From Anaerolineales bacterium UBA7227 (GTDB lineage Bacteria > Chloroflexota > Anaerolineae > Anaerolineales > Villigracilaceae), in NCBI GenBank assembly GCA_002473085.1, contig DKTP01000007.1:1-26625 (forward strand): a stretch of DNA of 26,625 nt, read 5' to 3'. The notes beneath the pieces were generated by a model. The model did no database searches. It saw only the letters and a list, made by a program, of their open reading frames with translations, and was not told the origin of the DNA. Shown here piece after piece: positions 22,718 through 26,625 of this stretch. The first letter of the stretch is position 1. Every line of letters starts with the position of its first letter. The translations under genes were made by a program, and so were the position numbers.

Positions 22718-22735
22718 CGAAAATCTCCGTAACTA

Positions 22736-22913
22736 TGGGGCGGACTTGTTGGGGCGGACCTGTTGAGGCGGACCTATGTGTCCGCCCTGATCGCGCGCAG
22801 GGCAGAGGGGCAGACACACGGGGCAGCAGGGGGGCAGACACGTAGGGGCAGACACGTAGGGGCAGACACGTAGGGGCAGACACGTAGGGGCAGACACGTA
22901 GGTCTGCCCCTAC
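22736..22913. repeat. Expanded GTAGGGGCAGAC repeat array
   Basis: Five perfect head-to-tail copies of the 14-mer GGGGCAGACACGTA occupy 22831-22900. The inverted unit GGTCTGCCCCTAC (22901-22913) closes the array, so the last copy forms a 12-bp stem (GTAGGGGCAGAC with GTCTGCCCCTAC). Looser relatives (GGGGCGGACTTGTT, and GGCGGAC with GTCCGCC) fill 22736-22830. The TAG stop of the flippase gene (22912-22910, minus strand) is part of the array. It is neither a CRISPR nor an rRNA-associated repeat. Confidence 0.9.
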
Positions 22914-23893
22914 CTTTTTAACGCCATCAATTCGCGGTAGACCCCGCCCAGGGTCTCTCCCTCGCGCGCCAGGCCGATCCCGCCGATGAGGCCGCTGTTG
23001 ACGTAGTTGTAGAGGCGGACGGTCAACGCCACCGCCAGCGCGGTGGATTCGTTCCCGGTCAGCAGGGTGAGCGCGGCGGTGATGGCGCCGTCGGCTGTGC
23101 CGACCCCGCCGGGCAGGGCGGGAATCGCTCCGCCGAAGGCGACCGCGCCGAGGGCGAAGAAGGTCCAGATGAACTGCGCGTCGGGGAAGTAGGCGCGGAG
23201 GATCAGATAATACGCGGCGACCGCCACCGCCCAGTCGAGGAGCATCCAAAAGAGGAAGCGCAGGAAGAGCCAGCCGTCGGTCAGCACGCCCAGCCCGTCG
23301 AAGAACGATTCGAGGAATCCGCCGCCGAAACGCTGCAGGGACGGCCAGCGCGCGCTCAGTTTGTGGAACAAGTCCAGCGCCCAGCGGTTGTTGCGCGCCA
23401 GCAGGTACATCAGCGCCAGGCCGAGGACGACCGCGCCGCCGACGATGTAACCGATCCGCTCGGAGCCTTGCGCGCCGACCACGAAGGGCAGGGACGCCAG
23501 CAGGATGGCGGCGGTGATGCCCAAATCCACGACGCGCTCGATGACGATGGTGGGCAGGGCTTCGCTGAATTGGACGTCCGATTTGCGGCTGATGAGGAAG
23601 GCGCGTCCCAGTTCGCCGAGGCGGAAGGGCAGGAAGGCGTTGAGCAGGTAGCCTTCGCCTTCGGTGAAGAAGGTGTCTATAAATGAGGGACGGTCGCGCA
23701 GAAGCGTTTGCCAGGCTTTGGCGCGCAACGCCATCCACACAATGGACAGGGCCAGCGAGACGGCCAGCAGTCCGTAGTTTGCCTTGCGGATGGCGTCCGC
23801 CATCTCGCGGAGGTCAACGAAATATAAAATGACCGCGATCAGCGCCAGGCTGATCAGCGCGCCGGGAAGCCAGCGAGGGATTTTTTTCATCAT
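22910..23893 (-). CDS. Flippase-like membrane protein, LPG-synthase TM-region family
   Basis: A 327-residue integral membrane protein of the lysylphosphatidylglycerol-synthase transmembrane (UPF0104/DUF340-like flippase) type. It has about eight hydrophobic helices, a conserved N-A-F-L-P-F-R-L-G-E-L-G-R-A segment near 82-96, V-I-E-R-V-V-D near 117-123, and P-A-L-P-G-G-V-G-T-A-D-G near 265-276. The catalytic LPG-synthase domain is absent, so it more likely moves or binds a lipid or glycolipid. M-M at the start offers two ATGs (23893, 23890); no Shine-Dalgarno is visible, and a repeat hairpin lies just upstream. The frame continues to 24529 but only through lepA. The stop codon lies within the repeat array. 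Confidence 0.87.
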   Translation of the reverse strand: MMKKIPRWLPGALISLALIAVILYFVDLREMADAIRKANYGLLAVSLALSIVWMALRAKAWQTLLRDRPSFIDTFFTEGEGYLLNAFLPFRLGELGRAFLISRKSDVQFSEALPTIVIERVVDLGITAAILLASLPFVVGAQGSERIGYIVGGAVVLGLALMYLLARNNRWALDLFHKLSARWPSLQRFGGGFLESFFDGLGVLTDGWLFLRFLFWMLLDWAVAVAAYYLILRAYFPDAQFIWTFFALGAVAFGGAIPALPGGVGTADGAITAALTLLTGNESTALAVALTVRLYNYVNSGLIGGIGLAREGETLGGVYRELMALKR

Positions 23894-23900
23894 CGTTTTG

Positions 23901-23927
23901 GTAGGGGCAGACCTGCGTGTCTGCCCT
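23901..23927 (-). repeat. Single GTAGGGGCAGAC palindrome
   Basis: GGGCAGAC (23905-23912), loop CTGCGT and GTCTGCCC (23919-23926) repeat the design seen at 14386-14407, with the same loop. It lies between the lepA stop (23938) and the flippase ATG (23893). Confidence 0.8.
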
Positions 23928-23937
23928 CCAGCGGTTT

Positions 23938-25737
23938 TTATTCGTCGCCCAATTGCAGGACGGCCATGAACGCCTCTTGCGGGATCTCGACGTTGCCGAC
24001 CATCTTCAAACGACGTTTGCCTTTCTTTTGTTTCTCGAGGAGTTTTTTCTTGCGGGTGATGTCGCCGCCGTAGCATTTCGCCAGCACGTCTTTGCGCGCG
24101 GCTTTGACGTTGGCGCGCGAGATGACGCGTCCGCCCGCCGCGGCCTGGATCGCCACGTCGAACAACTGACGCGGAATGATCTCCTTTAACTTGGTGATGA
24201 GACGCTGTCCCTTGTGATACGCGTCCCGCTCGTGGACGATGGCTGCCAGCGCGTCCACGGGTTCGCCGTTGACGAGGATCTCCAGTTTTTGCAGTTTGTC
24301 GGGGCGGTATTCCGCGAACTGGTAATCGAGCGAGGCGTAACCCCGCGTGCGCGATTTCAGGTCGTCGAAGAAATCCACGATCAACTCGGCCAGCGGGATT
24401 TGAAAATCGAGTTGGACGCGGTGCGGCGCGGGATATTGCTGCTGCTTGTAGACGCCGCGGCGTTTCGTCACCAGTTCCATGATCGGGCCGTAGTAGTCCG
24501 TCGGCGTGATGATCTCGATGTTCATCCACGGCTCGCGGACTTCGGCGATCAGCCCCTCGTCGGGGAGTTCGGCGGGCGAATCGACGCGCACGGTTTCGCC
24601 GTCGTGCGTCAACACTTCATATTCCACCGACGGCGCGGTGAACAACACGTCCAGGTCGAACTCGCGCTCGATCCGCTCCTGGATGATCTCCATGTGGAAG
24701 AGACCGAGAAAGCCGGCGCGGAATCCGAATCCCAGCGCCTGCGAGGTCTCCGGCTCGAAGGTCAGGGACGCGTCGTTGAGTTGCAGTTTGTCGAGCGCTT
24801 CGCGCAGGTCGGAGTACTGGTCCGCGTCCACGGGATAGATGCCCGCGAAGACCATCGGCTTGGGATGCTGGTAGCCGGGCAGCGCCGCGCTGGCGGGGTT
24901 CGCGGCCTGGGTCAGCGTATCCCCGACGCGGCACTCGTGGACGGTCTTCAGTCCCGTGGCGATGTAGCCCACCTCGCCGGCGCGCAGTTCGGTCACGGGT
25001 TTCATCGAGGGCGCGAAGATGCCGATCTCGATCGGCTTCATGTCGGCGCGCGTCGCCATCATCCGCAGCGTTTCGGTCGGGCGGACTTTCCCTTCCACCA
25101 CGCGCACGTAGGCGATGACGCCCTTGTAGGAGTCGTAATGCGAGTCGAAGATGAGGGCGCGCAGGGGCTTTTCGGATTCGTCCTTCGGCGGCGGGACTTT
25201 CTCCACGATGGCTTCCAGCGCGGCTTCGACGTTCTTCCCCTCTTTGGCCGAGATCTGCAGGACCGATTCGGGCGCGACCCCGAGCAGGCTGGCGACGTCT
25301 TCGGCCACTTCGTCGGGACGCGCGGAGGGCAGGTCAATTTTGTTGATGACGGGGACGATTGCCAGGTCCGCGTTGAGCGCCTGGTACAGGTTCGCCAGCG
25401 TCTGGGCTTCGATACCCTGCGTGGCGTCCACCACGAGGACCGCGCCCTCGCAGGCGTTCAGCGCGCGCGAGACCTCGTAGCCGAAGTCCACGTGGCCGGG
25501 CGTGTCTATCAGGTTGAGTTCGTAGTCGTTCCCGTCCTGCGCGCGATAGTTCATGCGCACCGCCGAGGCCTTGATGGTGACGCCTTTCTCGCGTTCGAGG
25601 TCCATCGAGTCCAGCACCTGCGCGGTCATGTCGCGCTCCGAGATCGTCCCGGTCAATTGCAGGAGACGGTCGGCGAGCGTGGATTTGCCGTGGTCAACGT
25701 GGGCTATAATGCAGAAATTGCGGATATATTTGGTCAT
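23938..25737 (-). CDS. lepA: Elongation factor 4
   Basis: A 599-residue translational GTPase (EF4/LepA) that acts on stalled or mistranslocated ribosomes. The G domain has A-H-V-D-H-G-K-S-T (P-loop), the switch region [17 protein letters not shown] and N-K-I-D-L-P-S-A. The later domains and the LepA-specific C-terminus, with [19 protein letters not shown], are intact. Length matches the family. The start at 25737 (M-T-K-Y-I-R-N-F) is canonical; an in-frame ATG at 25764 adds nine residues that are unlikely. No Shine-Dalgarno is present, and a TATACT box lies only about 10 bases upstream, so the transcript may be leaderless. Confidence 0.97.
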   Translation of the reverse strand: MTKYIRNFCIIAHVDHGKSTLADRLLQLTGTISERDMTAQVLDSMDLEREKGVTIKASAVRMNYRAQDGNDYELNLIDTPGHVDFGYEVSRALNACEGAVLVVDATQGIEAQTLANLYQALNADLAIVPVINKIDLPSARPDEVAEDVASLLGVAPESVLQISAKEGKNVEAALEAIVEKVPPPKDESEKPLRALIFDSHYDSYKGVIAYVRVVEGKVRPTETLRMMATRADMKPIEIGIFAPSMKPVTELRAGEVGYIATGLKTVHECRVGDTLTQAANPASAALPGYQHPKPMVFAGIYPVDADQYSDLREALDKLQLNDASLTFEPETSQALGFGFRAGFLGLFHMEIIQERIEREFDLDVLFTAPSVEYEVLTHDGETVRVDSPAELPDEGLIAEVREPWMNIEIITPTDYYGPIMELVTKRRGVYKQQQYPAPHRVQLDFQIPLAELIVDFFDDLKSRTRGYASLDYQFAEYRPDKLQKLEILVNGEPVDALAAIVHERDAYHKGQRLITKLKEIIPRQLFDVAIQAAAGGRVISRANVKAARKDVLAKCYGGDITRKKKLLEKQKKGKRRLKMVGNVEIPQEAFMAVLQLGDE

Positions 25738-25747
25738 AAGCGAACGA

Positions 25748-25755
25748 AGTATACT
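25748..25755. promoter_or_regulatory. Palindromic -10 shared by divergent lepA and membrane-protein genes
   Basis: AGTATACT is self-complementary and reads TATACT on both strands. The lepA ATG (25737) and the rightward ATG (25768) lie 10 and 12 bases beyond it. Neither gene has a Shine-Dalgarno. A shared bidirectional -10 giving leaderless transcripts is possible; no good -35 was found for either side. Confidence 0.35.
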
Positions 25756-25767
25756 CGAAAACAAAAC

Positions 25768-26469
25768 ATGAAAACATTTTCTCAGCCCAAACTTTCGCTG
25801 GCGGCGCTTCTCTTTGCCGCCGGCATGGTCGTTGGAGTCGGACTTTCCGTCGTTGCCGCCTGGGCGGATCTGGAAGCGGCTTATTATGGATTCCCCAACC
25901 TGGCCAGCGCGTCGTTCAACGGATTGCGTTGCCCCGTCCTGATGGCGAAAGACGGGACGGAAACGGTCGCGGTGACGATCTCCAACCCCGCCAAACGGGA
26001 GATTTCTCCCATTGTGGCGGTGCGGATCAGCACGCCCGCCCTGCCCGAAAGAGACAGCATCTCGATTGACATCGCGCCGGGCGAATCGCGCCGCCTCGAG
26101 TGGGCGATCTCTTCCGAAAACGTGGACCTGTACAAATTTGTCTTTGTTTACGCGCTGGTCTATTCGTCCTATCCCATCCCCGACAAAGAAGCCACCTGCG
26201 GCGTGTTCGTGGTGGACGCGCCGGTCAGCGGCAGAACCATTCTGATCGGCGCGGTCGCTTTGTACGCGCTGCTTACGGGAATTGGCCTCTTCCTGTTGAC
26301 CAGAAGCGGCCTGCCGCGGAAGAAACTTCAGCCTTTCATCTTCCTGGCGGGCGCGACGTTTCTGCTGCTTGTCCTCAGCCTGAGCGGAAATTGGATCTTT
26401 GCCGCCATGTTGCTGACGGTGACCATTCTGGCGGTCGTTGTAGTTGCGGCGTTTTGGGTGCAGGATTGA
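25768..26469 (+). CDS. Membrane protein with an extracytoplasmic domain
   Basis: A 233-residue protein with an N-terminal membrane segment (about 9-32), a soluble extracytoplasmic part (about 35-152) and three hydrophobic helices at the C-terminus (about 154-174, 186-204 and 206-230). The soluble part contains V-A-V-T-I-S-N-P and [13 protein letters not shown], a pattern of beta-sandwich modules with an unpaired N-x-G/P strand, plus two cysteines that could form a disulphide. No named family is recognised. The frame is open far upstream through lepA antisense, which is rejected. The start at 25768 gives a clean signal-anchor. It is divergent from lepA and 77 bases ahead of another lipoprotein gene. 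Confidence 0.75.
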   Translation: MKTFSQPKLSLAALLFAAGMVVGVGLSVVAAWADLEAAYYGFPNLASASFNGLRCPVLMAKDGTETVAVTISNPAKREISPIVAVRISTPALPERDSISIDIAPGESRRLEWAISSENVDLYKFVFVYALVYSSYPIPDKEATCGVFVVDAPVSGRTILIGAVALYALLTGIGLFLLTRSGLPRKKLQPFIFLAGATFLLLVLSLSGNWIFAAMLLTVTILAVVVVAAFWVQD

Positions 26470-26546
26470 CTTGTTTCGGAGAAACCTGCGGAGCCGTTTC
26501 CCGTCTCGTACGAAATCAAGTCCCGCGCGTGGAAAGCGAGGTCCTG

Positions 26547-26625
26547 ATGAAAATCGTCCTGTCCCTGTGCTTTGTCATCCTGCTGGCGGGTTGCGCGCCG
26601 ACCCTCACCCCGGTCCCCTCGCCCG
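26547..26625 (+). CDS. Lipoprotein N-terminus (partial, runs off the window)
   Basis: Twenty-six codons are visible. A short basic start (M-K) and a hydrophobic core end in a perfect lipobox L-A-G-C (13-16), followed by [10 protein letters not shown], the same kind of Thr/Pro linker as in the lipoproteins at 1-1132. GAGG lies five bases before the ATG. The mature domain lies outside the window, so no function can be given. It probably follows the preceding membrane-protein gene in one transcript. Confidence 0.75.
   Translation, partial: MKIVLSLCFVILLAGCAPTLTPVPSP

Noticed and set aside
22831..22900. Possible CRISPR array
   Set aside because: The units are 14 bp, directly abutting and identical, with no spacers and no cas genes. 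It is a tandem repeat.
24214..25767. Long upstream extension of the plus-strand membrane-protein frame
   Set aside because: It lies antisense to lepA and has Arg/Val/Asp-rich composition with no motifs. The signal-anchor at 25768 marks the real start.

Overview
The window is GC-rich, densely coded chromosomal DNA with no phage or plasmid core. It most resembles a member of the Chloroflexota, class Anaerolineae. This is inferred from the combination of Thr/Pro-linker lipoproteins carrying an NBR1-type Ig-like domain, a SpoIIAA/STAS-like protein, a stand-alone XPB/Ssl2-like helicase-associated protein, a LPG-synthase-type flippase, and GatB/LepA/LipB/GdhA housekeeping genes between dispersed palindromic repeats. 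No rRNA or tRNA gene was seen.

Layout. (1) 1-2487, minus strand: lysine 2,3-aminomutase (kamA) followed by two paralogous NBR1-Ig lipoproteins, the second cut by the window edge. (2) 2701-3603, plus: an agmatinase/arginase-family enzyme, divergent from kamA. (3) 11930-3593, minus: a long same-direction run of GAF-GGDEF diguanylate cyclase, lipid-kinase-like protein, helicase-associated protein, SpoIIAA-like protein, a DUF4258/DUF2283 pair, folP, and a class-A penicillin-binding protein whose catalytic motifs are altered in both enzyme domains. (4) 12181-19391, plus: a DprE2-like reductase and DprE1-like FAD oxidase (predicted polyprenyl-phospho-pentose epimerase pair), lipB, a small unknown gene with its own terminator, a PaaG-like crotonase, gatB, and gdhA behind a leader hairpin. 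(5) 25737-19502, minus: lepA, flippase, CDP-paratose/tyvelose-type epimerase, a 440-base palindrome-rich spacer, phoU and two small membrane proteins. (6) 25768-end, plus: a membrane protein and the start of another lipoprotein.

Functional themes are cell-envelope glycan and lipid-carrier chemistry (DprE1/DprE2-like pair, sugar epimerase, flippase, PBP, lipid kinase), amino-acid and polyamine nitrogen metabolism (KamA, agmatinase, GdhA), and core translation and cofactor genes (GatB, LepA, LipB, FolP).

The most distinctive signals are non-coding or degenerate. There is a 195-bp MITE-like element with 12-bp perfect terminal inverted repeats and 8-bp flanking direct repeats, next to another long palindrome. 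A dispersed GTAGGGGCAGAC-type palindrome family expands into five perfect 14-bp tandem copies, and its TAG serves as the stop codon of two genes. G-poor, low-complexity leaders replace Shine-Dalgarno sites before several genes. The PBP looks like a double pseudoenzyme.
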